Shown here: piece by piece, positions 36,973 through 46,133 of the stretch
Layout: each line of letters starts with the position of its first letter
Position numbering within the stretch: the first letter of the stretch is position 1
From: Enterobacter cloacae complex sp. R_G8
Lineage (GTDB): Bacteria > Pseudomonadota > Gammaproteobacteria > Enterobacterales > Enterobacteriaceae
Reading direction: 5' to 3'
Assembly (NCBI RefSeq): GCF_024599795.1
Contig: NZ_CP102246.1
Span: 2,542,001 to 2,606,000, forward strand
DNA length: 64,000 bases
Notes under the pieces: generated by a model
What the model saw: the letters and a program-made list of their open reading frames with translations, nothing else
What the model was told of the DNA's origin: nothing
Databases searched by the model: none
Translations under genes and position numbers: made by a program

Positions 36973-37599
36973 CTTAAATATTCCTTATAATTTTCTTGGA
37001 TATTTCCTGAACCATTTCGAACGATTTCTAAACGAGGCTGTTCGTCAATGGCAGACTATTTTTAAAAATCTTGTAGCCTGCTTTCAATAATAAGTTTCAA
37101 AATATTAAAGATAATTTCAATTAGTGTGATCGCGATCGGGTAAATTTCAGTCCGAATGAATGAATTGACTGGAATTCATTCAATTGGTGCGTATTTTTAC
37201 GCCATATTGGTTGTGGGAGATATAATTATTAGCGGCTTTATTTCAGAAGGGTAATAGTCGCTATCTCCGAGCTTTACTGGAGTGGTTTGCAGTGATTTTA
37301 TATTTATATCAATAGCTTGCCATGAGGAATGCTCGGTTAATATGAGGCTTTTGATTAAATGTTTGGAAAGGGATTATTTGATTTTTTGCAATCCCCTGTG
37401 TGATTGTTTGGCCATTACTAATTACGTCGGGGTGTCAGTTTATGTCAATTATCAACATTCGCTCTTTACGAATAACAGAGACTATAAACAGAATCTAAAC
37501 CACTTTCTATTATTTTGCTAAAGAGTCTGATGGGTATCGCATTTTAAATTTATGTTAATTTTGTTGCCGGACTGTAATTTCCCCGGCATCAGAAAAGCG
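36973..37599. other. AT-rich 627-base region upstream of ompD
   Basis: No supported gene. It contains the ompD 5' region, the palindrome GATCGCGATC at 37128 next to a TGTGA (half a CRP-like site), and the inverted repeat described separately at 37158. The stretch 37282-37521 is open in one frame but lacks a ribosome site and has ordinary intergenic composition. Confidence 0.6.
37158..37181. promoter_or_regulatory. Perfect inverted repeat upstream of ompD
   Basis: GAATGAATT-GACTGG-AATTCATTC, nine-base arms and six-base spacer, about 190 bases before the ompD start. It looks like a dimeric regulator site; I cannot name the regulator. Confidence 0.5.
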
Positions 37600-38478
37600 T
37601 TATTTCCGGGTGGCATACCAGCACAGCAGGGACCCGACAGAGACCATGATTGCGCCTTGCCAGAAAGAGAACGACAGCGGGGAGTTTAGCAACACTGCCG
37701 CCAGCGCAGCAGATAATACCGGCGTAAAATAGGACGCGGCCGCCAGCACCGTGACGTTACCGTGAAGAATACCGATATTCCACGACGCATAGCCAAATCC
37801 TAGCGCGACGCCGCACATGAGTAATTTCACCACTACCGGCACGCTGAAGACCATGTCCGGTTGATCGCTCAGGGCATATTTAACCCACAAACTCAGCGCG
37901 GTAAGCAACACAAAGAGCGTGATCCCGTTTTGTCCTTTGGCATATTTACTGGTTACCGTGCAGTACGCCGCCCAGATAAACGCGCCGGCAAATGCAAGGG
38001 CATAGCTGAGGGGGCTGGAGACAACGTTGCGGATAATCTCATTCACCTGCAACCCCTGTTCGCCGCCCAATACCCAGCACACACCGAGTAAAGAGAGGGC
38101 TAAACCTGGGATCACCCAAAGGGACGATTTCTGCCCGTTAAACAAAATGGCAAACACAATGGTCAGGCTCGGCCAGAGATAATTCACCATGCCGACTTCA
38201 ATCGCCTGCGAACGCGTAGCGGCATAACCTAACGACAGCGCCAGGCAAATTTCGTAGCTGACAAACAGTACGCTACCGGCAATAAGATACCGGGGAGTGA
38301 AGCGCCGGATATCAGGAAATCCTACTGTCACCAGACAGAGTAAACCACTGACGGTATAAATCATGGCGGCGCCCCCCACCGGCCCAAGTCCCTCGCTCAC
38401 GCTGCGAATCAGGCCCACCATGGTGCTCCATAACACTATCGCCGCCAGTCCAGTCAGCGTTGCTCTTTTCCTGTCCAT
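37600..38478 (-). CDS. yddG: Aromatic amino acid / methyl viologen exporter YddG
   Basis: A 292-residue EamA/DMT-superfamily transporter with ten membrane helices in two repeats. The opening RATLTGLAAIVLWSTMVGLIRSVSEGLGPVGGAAMIY, the inner YAATRSQAIEVGMVNYLWPSLTI and the end VLAAASYFTPVLSAALAAVLLN match YddG. The family exports Phe, Tyr and Trp, and YddG has been linked with OmpD in methyl viologen efflux in Salmonella; here the two genes are neighbours as well. It is divergent from fdnG. Confidence 0.92.
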   Translation of the reverse strand: MDRKRATLTGLAAIVLWSTMVGLIRSVSEGLGPVGGAAMIYTVSGLLCLVTVGFPDIRRFTPRYLIAGSVLFVSYEICLALSLGYAATRSQAIEVGMVNYLWPSLTIVFAILFNGQKSSLWVIPGLALSLLGVCWVLGGEQGLQVNEIIRNVVSSPLSYALAFAGAFIWAAYCTVTSKYAKGQNGITLFVLLTALSLWVKYALSDQPDMVFSVPVVVKLLMCGVALGFGYASWNIGILHGNVTVLAAASYFTPVLSAALAAVLLNSPLSFSFWQGAIMVSVGSLLCWYATRK

Positions 38479-38699
38479 ACCCTTGCCATCACGATAAAAA
38501 CGAAAGGCAAAATTTATAGCATTAATCCCCTGACGGCTGCGAATTATTCTCTTAAGCCGTTAATCAAAAAGAGGTATTCAAAAGGGTTGTGGGTGACTAT
38601 TAAGGGGGCGAACACCGGTGACCTTGATTTGACGCAAAAAAAACAGGGGCTTTGCTGTTAGTTTGCGGCGCGAAGTCTTATCCGTAAATGAGGACAACA
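38479..38699. promoter_or_regulatory. yddG-fdnG control region with FNR-like and NarL-like sites
   Basis: TTGATTTGACGCAA at 38624-38637 fits an FNR site (TTGAT-N4-ATCAA type, right half imperfect). AGAGGTA at about 38569 is the complement of a NarL heptamer (TACCTCT). E. coli fdnG is activated by FNR and nitrate-NarL, so these placements are sensible; the sites are inferred by eye. Confidence 0.6.
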
Positions 38700-41600
38700 A
38701 TGGACGTCAGCCGCAGACAATTTTTTAAAATCTGCGCGGGCGGTATGGCCGGAACAACAGCCGCGATGCTGGGATTCGCTCCCAAAATGGCGCTGGCTCA
38801 GGCACGCAACTATAAACTGCTGCGTGCCAAAGAGATCCGTAACACCTGCACATACTGCTCCGTGGGTTGTGGGCTTTTAATGTATAGCCTGGGCGATGGC
38901 GCGAAGAACGCCAGAGAGGCCATTTATCATATTGAAGGGGATCCGGACCATCCGGTGAGCCGTGGGGCACTCTGCCCGAAAGGGGCGGGACTGCTGGACT
39001 ATGTTCACAGCGATAACCGTCTGCGCTATCCGGAATACCGCGCGCCGGGCTCCGACAAATGGCAGCGTATTTCCTGGGATGACGCCTTCTCCCGGATTGC
39101 CAGACTGATGAAAGCCGACCGCGATGCCAACTTTATAGAAAAGAACGCGCAGGGCGTGACGGTGAACCGTTGGCTCTCTACCGGCATGCTGTGCGCCTCG
39201 GCGGCCAGCAATGAAACCGGCATGCTGACGCAAAAATTTGTTCGCTCCCTCGGGATGCTGGCGGTAGACAACCAGGCACGCGTCTGACACGGACCAACGG
39301 TAGCAAGTCTTGCTCCAACATTTGGTCGCGGTGCGATGACCAACCACTGGGTGGATATCAAAAACGCCAACGTCGTGATGGTGATGGGCGGTAACGCCGC
39401 CGAGGCCCATCCGGTGGGGTTCCGCTGGGCGATGGAAGCGAAAAACAATAACGATGCGACGCTTATCGTCGTCGATCCACGCTTCACGCGTACGGCATCG
39501 GTGGCCGATATCTACGCGCCGATCCGCTCCGGTACGGACATCACGTTCCTGTCCGGCGTGCTGCTGTATCTGATTGAAAACAATAAAATCAACGCGGAGT
39601 ACGTAAAACACTACACCAACGCCAGCCTGCTGGTGCGGGATGATTTTGCCTTTGATGACGGGCTGTTTAGCGGCTATGACGCCGAAAAACGCCAGTACGA
39701 TAAATCGTCCTGGAACTATCAGTTCGATGAAAACGGCTACGCGATGCGTGATGAAACGCTAACGCACCCGCGCTGCGTGTGGAATCTGCTGAAAGAGCAT
39801 GTATCCCGCTATACGCCTGACGTGGTGGAAAACATCTGCGGCACGCCAAAAGCGGATTTCCTGAAGGTGTGTGAAGTACTGGCCTCAACCAGCGCCGCCG
39901 ACAGAACCACCACGTTCCTGTACGCGCTGGGCTGGACGCAGCACACCGTTGGCGCGCAGAACATCCGTACCATGGCGATGATTCAGCTGCTGCTCGGCAA
40001 TATGGGCATGGCGGGAGGCGGGGTAAATGCCTTGCGCGGTCACTCCAACATCCAGGGCCTGACCGACCTCGGCCTGCTGTCGACCAGCCTGCCAGGCTAC
40101 CTGACGCTACCGTCTGAGAAGCAGGCCGATCTGCAGACCTATCTCGCGGCGAATACGCCTAAGGCGACGCTGCCGGATCAGGTGAACTACTGGAGCAACT
40201 ATCCGAAGTTCTACGTCAGCCTGATGAAATCCTTCTACGGTGATGCGGCGCAGAAAGAGAACGACTGGGGCTTTGAGTGGCTGCCTAAGTGGGACCAGGC
40301 CTACGACGTCATCAAGTATTTCAACATGATGGATAAGGGCAACGTCACGGGTTATATCTGCCAGGGCTTTAACCCGGTGGCATCCTTCCCGGACAAAAAC
40401 AAAGTGGTTCGCAGCCTGAGCAAGCTGAAGTACATGGTGGTTATCGATCCGCTGGTGACGGAAACGTCTAACTTCTGGCAGAACCACGGCGAGATGAATG
40501 ATGTGGATCCCGCATCAATTCAGACCGAGGTCTTCCGCTTGCCGTCAACCTGTTTTGCCGAAGAAGACGGGTCGATCGCCAACTCCGGTCGCTGGTTACA
40601 GTGGCACTGGAAGGGGCAGGATGCGCCGGGTGAAGCGCGTAATGACGGTGAAATTCTGGCCGGGATTTACCATCGCCTGCGTGAGATGTACCGCACCGAA
40701 GGCGGCAAAGGCGCTGAACCGTTGCTGAAGATGCGCTGGAACTATAAGCAACCGGATCATCCTGAATCCGAAGAGGTGGCGAAAGAGAACAACGGCGTGG
40801 CGCTGGCCGATCTCTATGACGCCAACGGCAATCTGGTGGCGAAGAAAGGTCAACTGCTGAACAGCTTCGCGCTGCTGCGCGATGACGGCACGACCGCGTC
40901 GTCCTGCTGGATCTACACCGGCAGCTGGACGGAGCAGGGTAACCAGATGGCCAACCGCGATAACGCCGACCCGTCCGGGCTGGGCAATACGCTGGGCTGG
41001 GCATGGGCGTGGCCGCTGAACCGTCGCGTGCTGTACAACCGCGCGTCTGCGGACGTAAACGGCAAGCCGTGGGATCCGAAACGTATGCTGATTCAGTGGA
41101 ACGGGGCGAAGTGGGCGGGGAACGATATTCCTGACTTCAACACCGCCGCGCCGGGCAGCAACACCGGGCCGTTTATCATGCAGCCGGAAGGACTGGGACG
41201 CCTTTTCGCCCTCGACAAGCTGGCAGAGGGGCCTTTCCCGGAACACTACGAGCCGATGGAAACGCCGCTGGGGACTAACCCGCTGCACCCGAACGTGATC
41301 TCCAGCCCGGTGGTGCGTATTTACGAAGAGGACGTGCTGCGCCTGGGCAAAAAGGACAAATTCCCATACGTCGGAACGACCTACCGCCTGACCGAGCATT
41401 TTCACACCTGGACCAAGCACGCGCGGCTTAACGCCATCGCGCAACCGGAACAGTTTGTGGAAATCAGCGAAACGCTGGCGAAGGCGAAAGGCATTGCCAA
41501 CGGCGATCGCGTCACGGTCAGCAGCAAGCGCGGCTTTATTCGCGCCGTTGCCGTGGTCACTCGCCGCCTGCAGTCGCTGAACGTGCACGGTCAGCAGGTT

Positions 41601-41747
41601 GAAACCGTGGGTATTCCGCTGCACTGGGGCTTTGAAGGTGTGGCGCAGAAAGGCTACATCGCCAACACCCTGACGCCTAACGTCGGCGATTCCAACTCGC
41701 AAACGCCGGAGTACAAGGCGTTTCTGGTCAACATCGAGAAAGCGTAA
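38700..41747 (+). CDS. fdnG: Formate dehydrogenase-N alpha subunit, selenocysteine enzyme FdnG
   Basis: The reading frame continues through an in-frame TGA at 39285-39287, read as selenocysteine 196, giving 1015 residues, the length of E. coli FdnG. The Tat signal SRRQFFKICAGGMAGTT starts at residue 4. CTYCSVGCGLLMYSLG binds the first Fe-S cluster. The context NQARV-U-HGPTVASLAPTFGRGAM is the molybdenum/tungsten-site loop with Sec as ligand. It oxidises formate in the periplasm and passes electrons through FdnH and FdnI to quinone. I chose the ATG at 38700 (GAGG upstream) over 38688. A SECIS hairpin directly follows the TGA. Confidence 0.96.
39285..39327 (+). promoter_or_regulatory. Selenocysteine codon TGA and SECIS hairpin of fdnG
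   Basis: TGA at 39285 is followed by an outer stem GACCAA (39292-39297)/TTGGTC (39322-39327) and an inner stem AGCAA/TTGCT with the GTC apex. This is the spacing and shape of the bacterial SECIS element bound by SelB. Confidence 0.93.
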
Positions 41748-41758
41748 GGAGCGAGTAA

Positions 41759-42646
41759 ATGGCGATGGAAACACAAGACATTATCAAACGCTCCGCGACC
41801 AACCCGATAACGCCCGCGCCGCGCGCGCGGGATTATAAGGCCGAAGTCGCCAAGCTCATCGATGTCTCTTCCTGCGTGGGCTGCAAAGCCTGCCAGGTGG
41901 CTTGTTCAGAGTGGAACGATATCCGCGATGAGGTAGGGCACTGCGTTGGCGTTTACGACAATCCGGCCGATCTGAGCGCCAAATCCTGGACGGTGATGCG
42001 TTTTAGCGAAACTGACCAGAACGGCAAGCTGGAGTGGTTGATTCGAAAAGATGGCTGTATGCACTGTGAAGATCCCGGCTGCCTCAAGGCCTGCCCGTCT
42101 GCAGGCGCCATCATCCAGTATGCGAACGGGATCGTCGACTTCCAGCAGGATAACTGTATCGGCTGTGGGTACTGCATTGCGGGTTGCCCGTTTAACATCC
42201 CGCGCCTCAATAAAGAGGATAACCGGGTATACAAATGCACCCTGTGCGTGGACCGCGTCAGCGTCGGACAGGAGCCTGCCTGCGTCAAGACCTGTCCCAC
42301 CGGCGCTATCCACTTCGGCACCAAGAAAGAGATGCTGGAGGTGGCGCAGCAGCGCGTGGACAAACTGAACGCGCGCGGCTACGACAAGGCGGGCATTTAC
42401 AACCCGCAGGGGGTGGGCGGTACGCACGTGATGTACGTTCTGCATCACAATGACCAGCCGGAGCTGTACCACAATCTGCCGAAAGATCCGGCGATCGATA
42501 CTTCGATCAACCTGTGGAAAGGGGCGCTCAAACCGCTCTCGGCGGCGGGTTTTATCGCCACTTTTGCCGGGCTGATTTATCACTACATTGGGATCGGGCC
42601 GAATAAAGAGGTGGATGACGACGAGGAGGAGGAACACCATGAGTAA
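41759..42646 (+). CDS. fdnH: Formate dehydrogenase-N beta (iron-sulfur) subunit FdnH
   Basis: A 295-residue subunit with four ferredoxin-type cysteine clusters: [41 protein letters not shown] and CTLCVDR..CVKTCP. A C-terminal membrane anchor helix ([22 protein letters not shown]) is followed by an acidic tail [10 protein letters not shown]. It conducts electrons from FdnG to the cytochrome b FdnI across the membrane. The ATG at 41759 is 11 bases after fdnG; its end overlaps fdnI by eight bases. All ligands are intact. Confidence 0.95.
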   Translation: MAMETQDIIKRSATNPITPAPRARDYKAEVAKLIDVSSCVGCKACQVACSEWNDIRDEVGHCVGVYDNPADLSAKSWTVMRFSETDQNGKLEWLIRKDGCMHCEDPGCLKACPSAGAIIQYANGIVDFQQDNCIGCGYCIAGCPFNIPRLNKEDNRVYKCTLCVDRVSVGQEPACVKTCPTGAIHFGTKKEMLEVAQQRVDKLNARGYDKAGIYNPQGVGGTHVMYVLHHNDQPELYHNLPKDPAIDTSINLWKGALKPLSAAGFIATFAGLIYHYIGIGPNKEVDDDEEEEHHE

Positions 42647-43295
42647 GTCGAAAATGATTGTGCGCACGAAGTTTATCGACCGCGCCTGTCACTGGACGGT
42701 GGTGATCTGCTTCTTCCTGGTAGCGGTATCCGGGATCTCGTTTTTCTTCCCGACACTGCAGTGGCTGACCGAAACCTTCGGTACGCCGCAGATGGGGCGT
42801 ATTCTGCACCCGTTTTTTGGCGTACTGATTTTTGTGGTGCTTATGTTTATGTTTGTGCGTTTCGTCCATCACAATATCCCGGACAAGCAGGATATTCCCT
42901 GGCTGAAGGGCATTATTGAGGTCCTGAAGGGGAACGAACATAAAGTCGCGAAGGTCGGTAAATACAATGCCGGACAGAAGATGATGTTCTGGAGCATCAT
43001 GAGCATGATTTTCGTCCTGCTGGTGACCGGTGTGATCATCTGGCGTCCTTATTTTGCGCAGTACTTCCCGATGCAGGTCATCCGCTACGCGCTGCTGATC
43101 CACGCAACCTCAGCCATCATTCTGATCCATGCCATTCTGATCCATATGTATATGGCCTTCTGGGTGAAAGGGTCGATTAAAGGCATGATTGAAGGGAAGG
43201 TGAGCCGCCGTTGGGCGCAGAAACACCACCCACGCTGGTACCGGGAAGTGGAGCGACAGGAAGCGAAACAGGAGAGTACGGAAGGGATGAAGTAA
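42639..43295 (+). CDS. fdnI: Formate dehydrogenase-N gamma subunit (cytochrome b556) FdnI
   Basis: 218 residues from the ATG at 42639 (GGAGGAGGAACACC upstream, inside the fdnH end). Four membrane helices carry the haem-ligand histidines: [18 protein letters not shown] (first), then [14 protein letters not shown], and [32 protein letters not shown]. It hands electrons to menaquinone on the cytoplasmic side. The first 17 codons of the longer open frame overlap fdnH and are not used. Confidence 0.94.
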   Translation: MSKSKMIVRTKFIDRACHWTVVICFFLVAVSGISFFFPTLQWLTETFGTPQMGRILHPFFGVLIFVVLMFMFVRFVHHNIPDKQDIPWLKGIIEVLKGNEHKVAKVGKYNAGQKMMFWSIMSMIFVLLVTGVIIWRPYFAQYFPMQVIRYALLIHATSAIILIHAILIHMYMAFWVKGSIKGMIEGKVSRRWAQKHHPRWYREVERQEAKQESTEGMK

Positions 43296-43317
43296 AACGT
43301 CCTGCGCCGTCGGCTTT

Positions 43318-43348
43318 GCCCGGCGGCGCTTCGCTTGCGCGGGCCTAC
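43318..43348. repeat. REP element after fdnI
   Basis: GCCCGGCGGCGCTTCGCTT followed by GCGCGGGCCTAC, a standard REP unit, immediately next to the stop codon of the convergent toxin-like gene. Confidence 0.85.
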
Positions 43349-43349
43349 G

Positions 43350-43676
43350 TTATGTATTTGTCCCTAACGCATCTATCGCCGCAATCACGGTACTTCTTGC
43401 GCTGCGAAGATTGCATACATAGTTTTTATTATTTAATCTCTTTTTCTCCACGTGTGTTATACCAGCGGTATTGAGAAAATGTCTCTCAAATTCAATATTC
43501 ACTAATGGTGCGGCGCAGTTGTAATGCCCATGTAAATTATTTTGATAGCTCAAAGGAACAATCAGTCTCGTTGATAAATCATCATAATAGACATGCTGAA
43601 TTATCATAAAATAAGGCTGATACTCGCACGTCTTGTCTGATGGGTTACGATAAACATCGAACTGAAAGCACATCAA
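43350..43676 (-). CDS. CcdB-like toxin protein
   Basis: A 108-residue product. FQFDVYRNPS..YQPYFMIIQHVYYDDLSTRLIVPLS is the CcdB beginning (compare VYKN..YPYFVDVQSDLLDNLNTRLVIPL of the Vibrio homologue), and TVIAAIDAL near the end matches IIAAIDFL. CcdB poisons DNA gyrase through C-terminal residues (Trp-Gly-Ile in the F-plasmid protein). Here the chain ends IDALGTNT, so that tip is not conserved, and the DVQSD stretch is IIQHV. It overlaps the upstream antitoxin-like gene by four bases. Either a divergent toxin or a decayed one. Composition is AT-richer than its neighbours, which suggests transfer. Confidence 0.7.
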   Translation of the reverse strand: MMCFQFDVYRNPSDKTCEYQPYFMIIQHVYYDDLSTRLIVPLSYQNNLHGHYNCAAPLVNIEFERHFLNTAGITHVEKKRLNNKNYVCNLRSARSTVIAAIDALGTNT

Positions 43677-43861
43677 AGCCCTCCAAAATAAGGGTCATCT
43701 GATAATAATCCCGCTTTAGCAGTAAATTCATTCATAGCTTTTATGAATTCCTGATCCTGATGGCGCTGGCGTCTGCGCTCCTTTGGGGGTAACGCCTGGC
43801 GCGGTATCGTCTCAGCCCGGGTCGGTCTGCCACTGCAATTTCTTGTTCGGTTTGGTTTCAT
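43673..43861 (-). CDS. CcdA-like antitoxin protein
   Basis: A 62-residue, strongly basic protein. AGGAGG lies six bases before the ATG at 43861. The C-terminal part (RRQRHQDQEFIKAMNEFTAKAGLLSDDPYFGGL) has the pattern of CcdA tails, which end in a hydrophobic/acidic segment that wraps the toxin (GCFSDEYRSF in E. coli O157 CcdA). The N-terminus is shorter than a classical ribbon-helix-helix domain, so DNA binding is uncertain. It precedes and overlaps the CcdB-like gene as in ccdAB operons. Inferred from order and tail pattern. Confidence 0.65.
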   Translation of the reverse strand: MKPNRTRNCSGRPTRAETIPRQALPPKERRRQRHQDQEFIKAMNEFTAKAGLLSDDPYFGGL

Positions 43862-43964
43862 TTTTACCCTCCTTTGTTGGTGCGGTCATTATCAACCGCA
43901 GCCAACAAAAAACAATACCGTAACCCCTGGTAATCTACATTCTGCGAGCCGTCTTCCAGTAATG

Positions 43965-44783
43965 TCAGAATTTCTCTTCAATATACCTGAAAGGATATTT
44001 TGTTGGTTTGATCTTGCCAATTTTACGTTTTGGTAAATCCACCTGCTCAACGTGAATTTCTTTATAGGGGATCTGTGAAAGAAGGTGGGTAATAATATTC
44101 AGTCTCACGCGTTTTTTATCTTCCGAACGTGCCACAAACCACGGTGCCCAGGCGGTATCCGTTGAAGCAAACATGGCATCCCGCGCTACGGTGTATTCAT
44201 CCCATAAATTGAACGATTTGATATCCATAGGCGATAATTTCCAGATCTTGCGGCCATCGTTGATGCGATCGCGTAGCCTGCGTTCCTGCTCTTTCGGCGT
44301 CACTTCAAGCCAGTATTTCAGCAAAATGATCCCGGCATCCACCATCGCTTTTTCCATCACCGGTGCGCCATCAAGAAACTTTTCAACCTGTTCCGGCGTG
44401 CAGAACCCCATCACCCGTTCAACGCCTGCGCGGTTGTACCAGCTGCGGTCAAATATGACGATTTCACCGGCAGCGGGCAGGTGCGGGACGTAGCGCTGGA
44501 AATAAAGCTGCGTTTTCTCTTTCTCAGTGGGCGCAGGCAGCGCGACAACGCGGAATACGCGCGGGCTGACGCGTTCGGTTATCGCTTTAATGGTCCCGCC
44601 TTTACCGGCCCCGTCGCGCCCCTCGAACACGATGCAGACTTTCAATCCTTTAGCGACCACCCATTGCTGGAGCTTAACCAGCTCAACGTGAAGGCGGCGT
44701 AGCTCTTTTTCATACTCTTTTGTTTTCAGAGGAGCATTCTTAACGACATCAACAGCGACACTGGTTTTCTTTTTGCTTACCAT
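43965..44783 (-). CDS. ppk2: Polyphosphate kinase 2
   Basis: A single-domain PPK2 of 272 residues from the ATG at 44783 (GAGG nine bases upstream; an ATG three codons earlier has no spacing for a site). Walker A FEGRDGAGKGGTIK (about residues 53-66), the Walker B/lid motif VIFDRSWYNRAGVERVMGFC, and the lid arginines in EQERRLRDRINDGRKIWKLSPMD are intact. The family transfers phosphate between polyphosphate and ADP/GDP (or AMP), producing NTPs from polyphosphate. It is divergent from araJ. Enterobacteria usually have ppk1 next to ppx, so this is a supplementary enzyme. Confidence 0.92.
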   Translation of the reverse strand: MVSKKKTSVAVDVVKNAPLKTKEYEKELRRLHVELVKLQQWVVAKGLKVCIVFEGRDGAGKGGTIKAITERVSPRVFRVVALPAPTEKEKTQLYFQRYVPHLPAAGEIVIFDRSWYNRAGVERVMGFCTPEQVEKFLDGAPVMEKAMVDAGIILLKYWLEVTPKEQERRLRDRINDGRKIWKLSPMDIKSFNLWDEYTVARDAMFASTDTAWAPWFVARSEDKKRVRLNIITHLLSQIPYKEIHVEQVDLPKRKIGKIKPTKYPFRYIEEKF

Positions 44784-44951
44784 GATTGTCATCCTCAGGT
44801 TGTCCGGTCGCGGGGAAGAAGCGAGGCCGCATTAAGAAGTGTAATCCACCTGAATTAATGGATTAACGTGTCAGCCTGCCGATTTGAACTGGCTCACCAT
44901 ACAAGATTATTCAATAATGCCCGCTGCGAATTTTTCACACGTGGTTGTGGT

Positions 44952-46127
44952 ATGAAAAAGACAATGTTCTCGTTAGCCCTCGGCACGTTTGGCCTCGGCA
45001 TGGCTGAATTTGGCATTATGGGTGTCTTAACCGAACTGGCGCATGACACCGGCATTTCCATTCCCGCCGCCGGGAATATGATCTCGTTTTATGCCTTTGG
45101 CGTGGTGATTGGCGCGCCGATAGTGGCGCTGTTTTCCAGTAAATTCTCGTTAAAAACCACGTTGCTGTTTCTGGTTGCCCTGTGTGCGGTGGGCAACGCG
45201 ATATTTACCTTTTCCACATCCTACTTGTGGCTGGCGGCAGGGCGCTTAATTTCGGGGTTCCCGCACGGTGCAATTTTCGGCGTGGGGGCGATTATCCTCT
45301 CGAAAATAGCGCCACCGGGGAAGGTGACGGTGGCCGTGTCGGGGATGATCGCCGGTATGACCGTGGCGAATCTGGTGGGGGTACCGTTTGGAACCTGGCT
45401 GGGGCACGCGTTCAACTGGCGCTACACCTTTTTCCTGATTGCCCTGTTTGACGCGCTGGTGATCCTCTCGGTACTGGTGTGGGTGCCGAACATTCATGAC
45501 GCATCAGAAATAAAACTCACCGAGCAGTTTCACTTTCTCAAAAAACCGGAGCCGTGGCTGATCTTCGCCGCCACCATGTTTGGCAACGCTGGCGTTTTTG
45601 CGTGGTTCAGTTTTGTGAAGCCGTTTATGGTCAATGTCTCTGGCTTCTCCGAGGGGGTGATGACGATCATCATGATGTTGATGGGCCTGGGTATGGTGCT
45701 GGGTAACCTGCTGAGCGGGAAACTATCGGGTCGTTACAGTCCGCTGCGTATTGCGGCCACGACCGATATGGTGATTGTCGCCTCGCTGTTGCTGCTTTTC
45801 GCCTTTGGCGAACTGAAAACGGCCTCGCTGTTGATGGGCTTTGTCTGCTGTGCAGGCCTGTTTGCACTTTCCGCACCACTGCAAATTCTGCTGCTGCAAA
45901 ATGCGAAAGGAGGGGAAATGCTGGGGGCCGCAGGCGGACAGATGGCGTTTAATCTGGGCAGCGCGATTGGCGCGTATTTTGGCGGGATGATGATTACGCT
46001 CGGCTTTAGCTGGAGCTATGTCACGCTACCGGCGGCGATGTTATCCTTCTCGGCCATGAGCGCGCTGTTGATCTACGGCCATCTGCGCGCCCGTCGGGCT
46101 CAGGCTAACGCTCGCGCGCTAGCCTGA
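44952..46127 (+). CDS. araJ: MFS transporter AraJ
   Basis: 391 residues from the ATG at 44952, giving SLALGTFGLGMAEFGIMGVLTELAHDTGISIPAAGNMISFYAFGVV, which follows E. coli AraJ throughout (for example LQILLLQNAKGGEMLGAAGGQMAFNLGSA). It is a 12-span DHA1-type major facilitator. AraJ is arabinose-inducible in E. coli, where it lies elsewhere, but it is not needed for arabinose use; the substrate is unknown. The open frame starts 28 codons earlier without support. No AraC-type site was recognised upstream. It ends six bases from the convergent CMD gene. Confidence 0.86.
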   Translation: MKKTMFSLALGTFGLGMAEFGIMGVLTELAHDTGISIPAAGNMISFYAFGVVIGAPIVALFSSKFSLKTTLLFLVALCAVGNAIFTFSTSYLWLAAGRLISGFPHGAIFGVGAIILSKIAPPGKVTVAVSGMIAGMTVANLVGVPFGTWLGHAFNWRYTFFLIALFDALVILSVLVWVPNIHDASEIKLTEQFHFLKKPEPWLIFAATMFGNAGVFAWFSFVKPFMVNVSGFSEGVMTIIMMLMGLGMVLGNLLSGKLSGRYSPLRIAATTDMVIVASLLLLFAFGELKTASLLMGFVCCAGLFALSAPLQILLLQNAKGGEMLGAAGGQMAFNLGSAIGAYFGGMMITLGFSWSYVTLPAAMLSFSAMSALLIYGHLRARRAQANARALA

Positions 46128-46133
46128 TTGCAT

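Noticed and set aside
37121..37140. CRP site upstream of ompD
   Set aside because: TGTGA is present, but the right half lacks TCACA; only half a site.
37282..37521. 79-codon open frame in the ompD-yddG gap
   Set aside because: No ribosome site, Cys/Phe/Leu-rich low-complexity product typical of AT-rich non-coding DNA.
38700..39287. Early stop in fdnG suggesting a pseudogene
   Set aside because: The TGA is codon 196 in a conserved selenocysteine context with a SECIS hairpin, and the frame continues at full similarity to 41747.
40596..41774. 392-codon minus-strand open frame opposite fdnG
   Set aside because: Shadow of the GC-rich fdnG coding sequence; composition is arginine/valine rich with no recognisable motif.
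44842..44865. TAATCCA-N10-TGGATTA inverted repeat between ppk2 and araJ
   Set aside because: Short arms and AT-rich spacer in an AT-rich gap; could arise by chance and matches no site I know.
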